Assembly (NCBI GenBank): GCA_965247705.1
Contig: CBDFHV010000029.1
Span: forward strand, 1-64,000
Length of the DNA: 64,000 nucleotides
From: CBDFHV01 sp965247705
GTDB taxonomy: Bacteria; Pseudomonadota; Alphaproteobacteria; Rhodospirillales; CAMCUA01
Direction: 5' to 3'
The notes beneath the pieces are model-generated. The model was not told the origin of the DNA, made no database searches, and was given only the letters and a program-made list of their open reading frames with translations. Shown here piece after piece: positions 26,143-35,490 of this stretch. The position numbers and the translations under genes were made by a program. Every line of letters starts with the position of its first letter. The stretch's first letter is position 1.

Positions 26143-27132
26143 ATGCGTATCTGTGTTTTTGGCATCGGCGCCATTGGCGGTCTTGTATTGGCCCGACTCA
26201 CGCGCTCTGGCGTGGACGCCACGGGGTTTGCTCGTGGCGAAAACCTGGCCGCTATCCGGGCGCGCGGGTTACGGCTGGTCGATCACGAGGGCATGGAACA
26301 CTTGGTGAAACCTGTCCATGTGACGGATGACGCGGAATACCTGGGTCCCCAGGACGTGGTTTTCCTGGCCCTCAAGGCGAACCGGGTGGTCGATGCCCTG
26401 GACCGGATCAGACCCCTGATCGGCCCGCGCACGACCGTGGTCTCGGCGGTGAACGGCATACCCTGGTGGTATTTCCACGCATTCTCCGGGGACTGGCCCA
26501 AAAAGCACCTGGACATGGTGGATCCCGGCGGGCGGATATGGAGCGCACTGGGCCCCGAGCGGGCGCTCGGCTGCGTGGTCTACCTGGGCGCCTCGGTGCC
26601 GCGCCCCGGCGTGGTATCCCACACCCAGCACAAGCGTCTGGTGCTTGGCGAGCCGGACGGCGGCATCAGCGAGCGGGCCCAAGCGCTGTCGGAGGTCCTG
26701 GAGGGCGCCGGCTTCGAAGCACCGGTCGTCCCCGATATCCGGCGTGTGGTCTGGCACAAGGTGTGGGGTAACGCCTGGGCCAACACCATCAGCGTCATCA
26801 CCCGCGCCACCATCGACGCCATGTGCGAGGATCCCTTCCTGCGCGACGGCGTGCGCGCCATGATGGCGGAAATTCGTGACGTGGCGGGCCACTATGGGAT
26901 CGACATCGAGGACGACGTCGATCAGCGGATTTCCGACTCCGCCCGACTGGGCGCTTTCAAGAGCTCCACCCTGCAGGATTTCGAGCGCGGCCGGGCCGTC
27001 GAAGTGGACGCCATTCTGGGCGCGGTGATGGAGCTGGCCCGCGAGGCCGGCGAACCGACGCCGCTGGTCGACATGGTCTACGCCTTGACCCGGCTCACCG
27101 CCCGCATCGCCGGCTGCTATCAGGCACCTTAG
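26143..27132 (+). CDS. Ketopantoate reductase family protein (PanE/ApbA-like)
   Basis: A 329-residue NADPH-dependent reductase. The N-terminal Rossmann motif is ICVFGIGAIGGLVLARL, with VVFLALKANRVVDAL and TTVVSAVNGIPWWYF following. The C-terminal helical domain carries the catalytic Lys in RRVVWHKVWGNAWANTISVITRA and the substrate-binding SSTLQDFERGRAVEVDAILG. Members reduce 2-dehydropantoate to pantoate, but many paralogues act on other 2-keto acids; with no pan genes nearby the exact substrate is open. It begins just downstream of the IS element, and no ribosome binding site is obvious, so its own promoter may have been displaced. Confidence 0.88.
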   Translation: MRICVFGIGAIGGLVLARLTRSGVDATGFARGENLAAIRARGLRLVDHEGMEHLVKPVHVTDDAEYLGPQDVVFLALKANRVVDALDRIRPLIGPRTTVVSAVNGIPWWYFHAFSGDWPKKHLDMVDPGGRIWSALGPERALGCVVYLGASVPRPGVVSHTQHKRLVLGEPDGGISERAQALSEVLEGAGFEAPVVPDIRRVVWHKVWGNAWANTISVITRATIDAMCEDPFLRDGVRAMMAEIRDVAGHYGIDIEDDVDQRISDSARLGAFKSSTLQDFERGRAVEVDAILGAVMELAREAGEPTPLVDMVYALTRLTARIAGCYQAP

Positions 27133-27181
27133 GATGCGTCGACCCGCGGCCTCGGTTGATCCGATTCAATGTGCCGCGGCC

Positions 27182-27238
27182 AATGGCTCCCCCAGCAATG
27201 GCTCCCCCACCCCGGCCCCCCTCGAGGGGGAGAAGGGC
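27182..27238. repeat. Palindromic repeat, CCCCCTCGAGGGGG family
   Basis: A palindrome CCCCCTCGAGGGGG (27217-27230) preceded by two copies of AATGGCTCCCCCA. Its reverse complement resembles the repeat at 50241-50281 (CTCCCTCCCCCT...GGAGGGGGAGG...GGGGTGGGGG). It lies between convergent panE-like and DegT-like genes and may end transcription. Confidence 0.5.
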
Positions 27239-27276
27239 GCGTACGGCCACTGAAGTTCTCGACGCCCGGCGGCCCG

Positions 27277-28365
27277 TCAACGCGACCAGCGGCGGATGTC
27301 CGCCGCCGTCACCCCCGGGTGCACGGGCAGCAGCACCAGGTGGCGGCGCAATCGAAGGGCGGTGGCGTGGCGTTGCGGGTTCGCCAACACCTCGGGCGGC
27401 AGGTCGGGCCAGCTTTCGGCCGGGCAGCCGCGGGCTCGCAACCGCCCGTAGGTGTCTGCCGCCGCCCCGGGCGTCCGAGCGCGGAGGACGAAGCGGTACG
27501 GGGTCCAGGCGGCAGCCTCGGCAAAGAACGGTTCCGAGTCCGTCCAGCCGGCGACCGCCGCCGCCCAGGCCCCGTGGTTGGCCCGCCGGATCTCGGCGTT
27601 TCGATCCAGGTCCGGAAGGGCCCGTGACAGGAGCCGCCGCGATACCGCCGACAGGACCGGCCGTTCCGGCGGCGGCCCGGGCGGCGGATCCACATGGAAG
27701 GGCGCCGTCCGACGGCGGATTGCCCAGGCCCGCGCGAGGCGGGGCATCGCGGCCTGCAGGCCCCGCTTGACGGCCCACACTCCGGTTGATGGGGCCGCGC
27801 CCACGGCGGCGATCCCCCGCAGAACTTCCGGGCGCCCGCAGAGCACCGCCCCGTCGGGCAGGGCCAGCATCTTGCGCGGGCTGTAGAACGCGGCGTCGCC
27901 AAACCGCCCGATCCCCCCTTCCGGGCGCAGGGCGTGGGCGCCGTCCTCCACCAGCCAGGCGCCCGCCTCGTCGCAAAATCGCCGCGCCTCGGCCAGGTCC
28001 GTGGGCCGGCCAAAGGTATGAACGGCGACGAACAGGTCGGGCGGCCCGTCCCGCGCCGCCATCTCATGGCAGGCGTCCCAGCGGGGCGTCAGGTCCTCGC
28101 CAATGGGATAGAAGGCCAGCCGGACCCCCGCCGCGCGCGCCGGCGCCGTCGATTCGTTACAGAAATAATCGGGCAGCCACAGGCACGGCCCCGCCCCGGC
28201 CTTCCGCAAGGCCAGCAGCGGCAGCGCGAAAGCCGCCCGCGACAGCCACACCGCCGCCGCCCCCGGCCCGCACCAGGGCGCAGCCAGCAGGTTGTCGTTG
28301 GGGACCGACCCGGCCCAGGCCGTCAACAGGTCGCGCAAGCGGGGCAGCGGCGCCGGGGTAGACAT
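27277..28365 (-). CDS. DegT/DnrJ/EryC1-like PLP-fold protein
   Basis: A 362-residue fold-type I protein. LWLPDYFCNESTAPARAAGVRLAFYPI, DLFVAVHTFGRPTDLAEARRFCDEAGAWLVEDGAHAL and GDAAFYSPRKMLALPDGAVLCG follow the order of sugar aminotransferases of the DegT group, with the Lys of SPRKML at the Schiff-base position. Such enzymes make amino sugars or related compounds for glycans, but there are no glycan genes around and the protein diverges from typical members, so its reaction is unknown. The start ATG at 28365 begins MSTPAPLPRLRDL; the frame remains open upstream through a tandem repeat that I take as noncoding. Confidence 0.72.
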   Translation of the reverse strand: MSTPAPLPRLRDLLTAWAGSVPNDNLLAAPWCGPGAAAVWLSRAAFALPLLALRKAGAGPCLWLPDYFCNESTAPARAAGVRLAFYPIGEDLTPRWDACHEMAARDGPPDLFVAVHTFGRPTDLAEARRFCDEAGAWLVEDGAHALRPEGGIGRFGDAAFYSPRKMLALPDGAVLCGRPEVLRGIAAVGAAPSTGVWAVKRGLQAAMPRLARAWAIRRRTAPFHVDPPPGPPPERPVLSAVSRRLLSRALPDLDRNAEIRRANHGAWAAAVAGWTDSEPFFAEAAAWTPYRFVLRARTPGAAADTYGRLRARGCPAESWPDLPPEVLANPQRHATALRLRRHLVLLPVHPGVTAADIRRWSR

Positions 28366-28455
28366 GATGGAGAGGCTCCGCCAAGCAGGCCACGGAACGA
28401 GAGGCCCACCATAGAGCCCCCCCAGCCGGCCCGCCATTCGGACCGACACTAGCTC

Positions 28456-28521
28456 GACAGTGGCCCGACAGTGGCCCGACAGTGGCCCGACAGTGGCCCG
28501 ACAGTGGCCCGACAGTGGCCA
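28456..28521. repeat. Six tandem copies of an 11-bp unit
   Basis: GACAGTGGCCC is repeated head to tail six times; only the last base of copy six differs. It lies 90 bp upstream of the DegT-like start and 55 bp from tRNA-Thr, in the gap between the two divergent units. The period is close to one DNA helical turn, so any protein site would recur on one face. Confidence 0.9.
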
Positions 28522-28576
28522 GCGTTGACCGCCGCCCGCCCCGGCGGTAAGTAGGACCCATGGGCCAAGCGCCAAC

Positions 28577-28652
28577 GCCGCCTTAGCTCAGTTGGTAGAG
28601 CATCGCATTCGTAATGCGAGGGTCGCAGGTTCGAGTCCTGCAGGCGGCACCA
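28577..28652 (+). tRNA. tRNA-Thr (anticodon CGT)
   Basis: A 76-nt cloverleaf with CCA encoded. The acceptor stem is GCCGCCT / AGGCGGC, the D arm TTAGCTCAGTTGGTAGAGC, the anticodon stem TCGCA / TGCGA with loop TTCGTAA giving CGT for ACG threonine codons, and the T arm GCAGGTTCGAGTCCTGC. Downstream is a T-rich run (ATATTTTTC). I looked for a repeat of the tRNA 3' end that would mark an integrated island and found none in the window. Confidence 0.96.
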
Positions 28653-28800
28653 TATTTTTCAATGACTTGGCGCTCACATGGTCGGCCGAAGCGCCGGCCA
28701 TTGTGGAATTTGTGTGAAATCGTGTCAGGGTTCTTCGGCCTTGCGCGGGCCGATTCGTTCCTGTTCCGTATTGGACTGTTCCATCCTTTCAATGGCTTGA

Positions 28801-28860
28801 TGTAGCGCGCCATTTAGTCTTGGTGGAGTCGCCACTTAGTCTTGGACTCTGGAGCGGCTT
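28801..28860 (+). mobile_element. Possible IS21-type terminal remnant
   Basis: The stretch starts TGTAGCGCGCC and holds two 10-bp direct repeats TTAGTCTTGG (28814-28823 and 28836-28845) with a 22-bp period. Multiple internal repeats near a TG end are typical of IS21-family termini. No istA/istB genes or opposite end are seen, so this would be a solitary scar. The rest of 28653-28864 (after tRNA-Thr) has no gene I can support. Confidence 0.35.
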
Positions 28861-28864
28861 GGAT

Positions 28865-29665
28865 TCAGGGGCCGGTGATGATGAGCTCGCCAGCCGCCTT
28901 GGGGGCCTTGCCGCCGGCTATGGTGTAGGTGGTGGTGACCGGCTCGATGGTGAAGCCCGAGAACAGCTCTCGGACCTCGGGGATGTCGTTTAACGACAGG
29001 ATGAAGCGGCCTTGAAGGCGGGCTAAACGGGCCGCCAGCAGGGTGAAGTCGTCGCGGGCGAAGAGGCCCTTGCCGTAGTCGGTCTCGTTGACCCAGTAGG
29101 GCGGGTCGACGTAGAAGAGCGTGCCCGGCCGGTCGTAGCGGTCGACGAAGGCCTGCCAGGGCAGGCATTCGATCGCCACCCCCGAGAGCCGCTCGTGCAG
29201 ATCCTCCAGCATGGGGCCCAAGCGGGTGACGTCGAAGCGGGCGGGGCGGTCGTAGCTCACACCGAAAGTGCGGCCCCTTGCCTTACCGCCGAACGCGGCG
29301 TTCTGGAGGTAGAGGAACCGGGCCGCCCGCTCCAAATCGGTCAGTGTATCGGGGTCGGTACGGGCCAGGCGGTCGAACTCGGTGCGGGTGGTGAGCTGGA
29401 AGCGGATCATCTCCATGAAGGCCACGTAGTGGCGCTGAAGGATGCGGAACAGCGTCGCCACGTCGCGGCTGGCGTCATTGATCACCTCGGCCGCCGGTGC
29501 GGACCGGCGGCGCAGGTAGACCCCGCCCATGCCGACGAAGGGCTCGGCGTAGCAGTTATGGTCGATGGCCTCGATGCGCGCAACGAGGCGCCGCGCCAGG
29601 TTGCGCTTGCCGCCGATGTAGGGAGCGACCGGCAGGACCAGCCGCACGGGTCGAATGGACTCCAT
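28865..29665 (-). CDS. Dam-type DNA adenine methyltransferase (D12 class)
   Basis: A 266-residue N6-adenine methyltransferase. Motif I is APYIGGKRNLARRL, the SAM-site second part is EPFVGMGGVYLRRR, AEVINDASRDVATLFRIL follows, and the catalytic motif IV is DPPY in GTLFYVDPPYWVNETDYGKGLF. The target is probably a short site such as GATC-like, but cannot be read from sequence. There is no restriction endonuclease beside it, so it is an orphan methylase, as often found in prophages. The ATG at 29665 begins MESIRPVRLVLPVAPY; the ORF is open much further upstream but without family sequence. The 223 bp to the TPR gene hold GC-rich hairpins and nothing coding that I recognise. Confidence 0.88.
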   Translation of the reverse strand: MESIRPVRLVLPVAPYIGGKRNLARRLVARIEAIDHNCYAEPFVGMGGVYLRRRSAPAAEVINDASRDVATLFRILQRHYVAFMEMIRFQLTTRTEFDRLARTDPDTLTDLERAARFLYLQNAAFGGKARGRTFGVSYDRPARFDVTRLGPMLEDLHERLSGVAIECLPWQAFVDRYDRPGTLFYVDPPYWVNETDYGKGLFARDDFTLLAARLARLQGRFILSLNDIPEVRELFSGFTIEPVTTTYTIAGGKAPKAAGELIITGP

Positions 29666-29888
29666 GGAGGTTGCGAACCACACTGCTCCCGCCGCGTGCA
29701 TGCGGTGGCGGGATGGCCACGACTTGGCCGGTTGCGGTCGTGCGGGGCACCTCCCCGCGGTTCGGGGTGTTGGCGCACCCCGACCCCCGCCGGCCTGGCG
29801 GCGAGGGCGAGCCCGAATATCACGGACTACGGGTTGGACCGTAACCGGACGGATTGCGGGCGCGGCACTGTGACAGGGAACCCTCGGC

Positions 29889-30497
29889 TTATCCCGAGTC
29901 GTCTTCGGCGCAGCCGGCATCGCGCATCCAGCCGGCGACCTTTTCGACCATGTGAGGCATGCCGACCCCCTCGAAGAGGGCCTTAGACCTGACCCAGTTG
30001 GCGCAGGCGGCGTCCAGGTCGCCGCGGTTCTCATAGAGGATGCCCAGGTTGCCGTACTGGTTGGCCATGCCCTCCTTGCGGCCGAGGGCCTCGCTGATCT
30101 CCAGGCTCTTGCGGTACATGGCCTCGGCGGCGTCCAGGTCGCCGCGGGTCCGATAGAGGTTGCCCAGGTTGCCGTAGTTTCTGGCTATGCCCCCCTTGTT
30201 GCCGAGGGCCTCATGGATCTCCAGGCTCTTGCGGTGTATGGCCTCGGCGGCGTCCAGGTCGCCGCGGGTCTGACAGAGGATGCCCTGGTTGCCGTACGCG
30301 ACAGCGAGAACGGACTTGTCGTCGAGCTGATTGGCCAAGCGCTCGACGTGGCGGTATGCGGATTCGGCACCCTCCAATTCACCGAGCCGGCGCTGTAGGT
30401 GCCCCACCATGTTCCACGCGTGCGCGTCGTCGGGATCGAGGCGAGTGGCTTCCTGGTAGGACGCAAGGGCCTTGTGCGTGTCGTGGAGGTAGGCCAT
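29889..30497 (-). CDS. Tetratricopeptide-repeat protein, probably 5'-truncated
   Basis: A 202-residue protein of about four TPR units. One degenerate repeat (ALASYQEATRLDPDDAHAWNMVG) is followed by 40-residue repeats of the kinesin-light-chain style, for example GNLGNLYRTRGDLDAAEAMYRKSLEISEALG. The two central repeats are nearly identical at DNA level (120-bp period). TPRs bind other proteins. It starts at ATG 30497, in the middle of what should be a first repeat and exactly where tctA homology begins on the other strand, so its true N-terminus was probably lost at that junction. Confidence 0.75.
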   Translation of the reverse strand: MAYLHDTHKALASYQEATRLDPDDAHAWNMVGHLQRRLGELEGAESAYRHVERLANQLDDKSVLAVAYGNQGILCQTRGDLDAAEAIHRKSLEIHEALGNKGGIARNYGNLGNLYRTRGDLDAAEAMYRKSLEISEALGRKEGMANQYGNLGILYENRGDLDAACANWVRSKALFEGVGMPHMVEKVAGWMRDAGCAEDDSG

Positions 30498-30992
30498 GGC
30501 GCCCAATACGGCGGATCGATCGCCTCCATTCTGCTCAATCTTCCCGGCACCCCGTCGTCCGCCATCATCTGCCTCGATGGCTACCCGATGACCCGCCAGG
30601 GCCGAGCCGGACCGGCCATATTCTTGACCACCTACGCCTCGTTCATGGGCAGTCTGTTTGCCATCTTTCTGCTGCTGACGGTGGCGCCCCTGGCGGCCAG
30701 GCTGGCGCTGACCTTCGGCGCCGCCGAATACTTCTCGCTGATGATCCTGGGACTGATCGCCGCCGCTTCCCTGGCCCAGTACGGCGTCATGCGGGGTCTC
30801 GCCATGGTCTCCGTCGGCCTGATCCTTGGGCTGGTCGGCAGCGACGTCGCATCCGGCACGTACCAGTTTACCTTCGGCGCGCTGGAACTGGCCGATGGCC
30901 TGAGCATCATTGCCATGGCCATGGGTCTGTTCGGGGTTGCGGAAAACCGGTATCCACTTTCCCGATCAATACCTTACGCGGCAGCGCAATGA
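30498..30992 (+). pseudogene. tctA: tctA fragment (tripartite tricarboxylate carrier)
   Basis: An open stretch with clear TctA permease sequence: GAQYGGSIASILLNLPGTPSSAIICLDGYPMTRQGRAGPA and then membrane helices up to GLSIIAMAMGLFGVAEN, about 150 of the roughly 500 residues of a full TctA. Homology starts abruptly at 30498 and stops near 30945, after which unrelated residues lead to a stop. The upstream part of the open frame (30399-30497) is antisense to the TPR gene. No tctB or tctC is nearby. It is a remnant truncated at both ends. Confidence 0.85.
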
Positions 30993-31023
30993 AAACTTCG
31001 GTCCAGGCCCGCGGGGCAAAGGA

Positions 31024-31100
31024 TGGTGGGCCCGGCAGGACTCGAACCTGCAACCAGACCGTTATGAGCGGTCGGCTCTAACCAGTTGAGCTACGGGCCC
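31024..31100 (-). tRNA. tRNA with CAT anticodon (Met or Ile2)
   Basis: A 77-nt cloverleaf on the minus strand with encoded CCA. The acceptor stem is GGGCCCG / CGGGCCC, the D arm TAGCTCAACTGGTTAGAGC, the anticodon stem GACCG / CGGTC with loop CTCATAA, and the T arm GCAGGTTCGAGTCCTGC. It is not the initiator, because the first pair of the acceptor stem is matched. Whether it is elongator Met or the lysidine-modified Ile2 cannot be decided from the sequence alone. Confidence 0.93.
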
Positions 31101-31136
31101 GGGCGCCGCGCACGGGTGCCATGCCCCAGATGTCAG

Positions 31137-31162
31137 AAAACGCCGGCCTTGGCAACGGCCGG
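31137..31162 (-). terminator. Intrinsic terminator after rpoD
   Basis: On the minus strand CCGGCC (31157-31162) pairs with GGCCGG (31143-31148) around an 8-base loop and is followed by CGTTTTCTG. It starts 9 bp after the rpoD stop and lies before the convergently placed tRNA. Confidence 0.75.
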
Positions 31163-31170
31163 GGCGCGGC

Positions 31171-33372
<2,202 letters not shown>

Positions 33373-33416
33373 AGCCTGTTCGCTCCGCCTCGTCCCCGAT
33401 CCCCGACCACCAGTTT

Positions 33417-33461
33417 CCCGGTCGCCAATGCCCCGGTCGCCAGTGCCCCGGTCGCCAGTGC
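33417..33461. repeat. Three tandem copies of a 15-bp unit, dnaG-rpoD spacer
   Basis: CCCGGTCGCCARTGC occurs three times head to tail (33417-33431, 33432-33446, 33447-33461), the first with A instead of G at one site. It lies in the 103-bp gap between the dnaG stop and rpoD start, where an rpoD promoter would be. Because 15 is a multiple of 3 the rpoD frame stays open through it (GDRGTGDRG-like), but there is no sign that it is translated. Confidence 0.85.
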
Positions 33462-33475
33462 CGTTCGTCTTGTGG

Positions 33476-35365
33476 CTATCCGTCTTCACCTACCGGCTCC
33501 AGGCCCCGCGGCGTGCCCGGCTGGGCATCCCCCTCCGAGACTTCTTCGTTCTGCTGGCGCATCAGGGACTGCAGGTATCGGAACGCGGCCGGTGAAGGAT
33601 CCTCCGCGAGTCGCGCCCGCGCGGCCTCGATTTCCCGCAGGAGATCGCGCCGCGAATGCAGCCTGTATGTTTCGTCCCAGCCTTCGCGCGCAGCCTCCAA
33701 AGGTGCCTCGGGACGCGCAAAATACGCATGCTGACCGGTCCGCGCACCAAACAGCTCATCGAGCAGGTACCCGGGGCCAGCATGCCTCAGGTGGCGCTCA
33801 AGGCCCGCCCTGTCAAGGTCTTGCCCCTCGTCGAGGATCTTTAGGACCCCCTGTCGAAAGTTGTCAAGGTCGGGGGATCGGAAGGAAAGCAGGCCAAGAC
33901 GCTCGCCCACATGGTCGTGCAGGGCTGGATGGGCGATCAGGGTGGCAAGCAGGATACGTTCGTGCAGGTCGGTCCGGTCCACCCGGCTGGAGACTGTGCT
34001 GAGCCGGGCCTCCCTGTGGACCGGGGCCTCTTCGGGGTTCGGCTGCCACTGCCCTGGCCGCCCCGGCCTCCCCTGACCTGGCCGCCCGGCGGGGCGGCCG
34101 CGGGTGGCCTGCCACAGGCGTTCGCGGAAGGCGGACCACAGGGCCTCGCGGGCGTCCGCATCGCCGATGGTGCCGGTGAGCTGGCGCAGCCGCCGGCTCA
34201 GGGCCGCCCGCTCCTCCGCGGCCAGGCGGGTGCGCCCGCCGGTCTCCCAGCGCCACAACATCTCCGACAGGGGATAGGCGCCGCTGAGGGCCCGGGCCAG
34301 GAATTCAGGGGCGAAGCGGCGGCTCTGGCTGTCGGGATCCTCGCCGGGGATCAGCATGGCGAACCGCAATCCCTGGCCCGCCTTTAAGAGCGGCAGGGCC
34401 CGCTCGGCCGCCCGCGCCGCCGCCTGTTGACCGGCCCGGTCCCCGTCGAGGCATAGCACCGGCTCCGGCGCCAGGCGCCATAGCTGGCGAAACTGATCCT
34501 CCGTCAGCGCGGTGCCCAGGGGGGCGACGGCGTTGCGATGGCCCGCCCGGTGCAGGGCGATCACGTCCATGTAGCCCTCGGCGACGATCACCTGCCCCTT
34601 GTCCCGCGACGGCTTGAGGGCCTGGGCCACGCCGTAGAGGTTGGCTCCCTTGTGAAACAGCGGCGTCTCCGGGGAATTCAGGTACTTGGGCTGGCCGTCG
34701 CCAAGAATGCGGCCGCCGAAGGCGATGACTCGGCCGCGCCGGTCGGTGATGGGAAATATCAACCGGCCCCGAAAGCGGTCGTAGGGGCGGCGTTCCAAAT
34801 CGTCGGGCTGGATGACCAGCCCGGCCTCGACCAGCAGGGGCTCGGCGATCCCCTCGCGGGCCAGGGCCGCCCGCAGCCCGTCGCGGCTGTCGGCGGCGAA
34901 GCCGAGGCGAAATTGGGCGATCAGCCCGTCGTCCACATCCCGCCCTTTCACGTAGTCCAAGGCCGCCTTGCCCACCGGCAGGCGCAGGTTGCGCTCGAAA
35001 TGGTGGGCGGCGGCCTCCATGACGTCGACTAGGGACTGGCGGCGCTGTTCCCGCTGGCGCTCCTCCGGGGTGTCGGCGGGGACCTCCAGGCCGGCCTCGG
35101 CGGCCACCCGGCGGACCGCGTCCGGAAACGCCAGTCCCTCCACCTTCATGACAAAGTCGATGACGTCGCCGTGCTCGCCGCTGGAGAAGCAGTGGTAGAA
35201 GCCCTTTTCCGGCACCACTGTGAACGAGGGGCTCTTTTCCTTCTGAAACGGGCTGAGACCCACGTACTCCCTGCCGCGACGAATCAGCTTTACGTGGCGA
35301 CCGATAATCTCGGTCAAGTCGGCGCGGCCACGCAACTCGTCGAGGAATCCCGGGGGAAAGGCCAT
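33476..35365 (-). CDS. dnaG: DNA primase
   Basis: A 629-residue primase that makes RNA primers at the replication fork. The N-terminal CHC2 domain (1-100) has the right spacing, but three of the four zinc ligands are replaced: S38, Q41, C59 and S62 instead of C, H, C, C (LSPFQKEKSPSF and FYHCFSSGEHGD). The TOPRIM catalytic core is intact, with VIVAEGYMDVIAL and CLDGDRAGQQAA, and LIFPITDRRGRVIAFGGR precedes it. The C-terminal helicase-binding domain follows a Gly/Pro/Arg-rich linker at about 440-460. The ATG at 35365 begins MAFPPGFLDELRGRADLTEIIGRHV, the normal start. Confidence 0.96.
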   Translation of the reverse strand: MAFPPGFLDELRGRADLTEIIGRHVKLIRRGREYVGLSPFQKEKSPSFTVVPEKGFYHCFSSGEHGDVIDFVMKVEGLAFPDAVRRVAAEAGLEVPADTPEERQREQRRQSLVDVMEAAAHHFERNLRLPVGKAALDYVKGRDVDDGLIAQFRLGFAADSRDGLRAALAREGIAEPLLVEAGLVIQPDDLERRPYDRFRGRLIFPITDRRGRVIAFGGRILGDGQPKYLNSPETPLFHKGANLYGVAQALKPSRDKGQVIVAEGYMDVIALHRAGHRNAVAPLGTALTEDQFRQLWRLAPEPVLCLDGDRAGQQAAARAAERALPLLKAGQGLRFAMLIPGEDPDSQSRRFAPEFLARALSGAYPLSEMLWRWETGGRTRLAAEERAALSRRLRQLTGTIGDADAREALWSAFRERLWQATRGRPAGRPGQGRPGRPGQWQPNPEEAPVHREARLSTVSSRVDRTDLHERILLATLIAHPALHDHVGERLGLLSFRSPDLDNFRQGVLKILDEGQDLDRAGLERHLRHAGPGYLLDELFGARTGQHAYFARPEAPLEAAREGWDETYRLHSRRDLLREIEAARARLAEDPSPAAFRYLQSLMRQQNEEVSEGDAQPGTPRGLEPVGEDG

Positions 35366-35490
35366 GGGCCAAAGCCGCTTTCAGTTTGCCGCGAAACGCG
35401 GCCCGCGACCCCGAATCCTGGAGCCACCCCGAATGGTACGGGCAGGGCGAGGGAACGGAAAGGAAACACTATCCCCGCCTTCCCCGGGAT

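Noticed and set aside
28456..28521. CRISPR array
   Set aside because: Units are 11 bp with no spacers and no cas genes nearby; a simple tandem repeat.
28583..28813. 76-codon minus-strand ORF over the tRNA (CRTRTCDPRITNAMLYQLS)
   Set aside because: It is the antisense translation of tRNA-Thr, a common false gene call.
29666..29888. A Com-like zinc-finger regulator upstream of the Dam-like methylase
   Set aside because: Such genes often precede phage-type methylases, but none of the three minus-strand frames shows the Cys-pair motifs.
28577..31100. Genomic island integrated at tRNA-Thr
   Set aside because: No integrase and no duplicated tRNA 3' end were found between the two tRNA genes; the strip is better described as a rearranged remnant.
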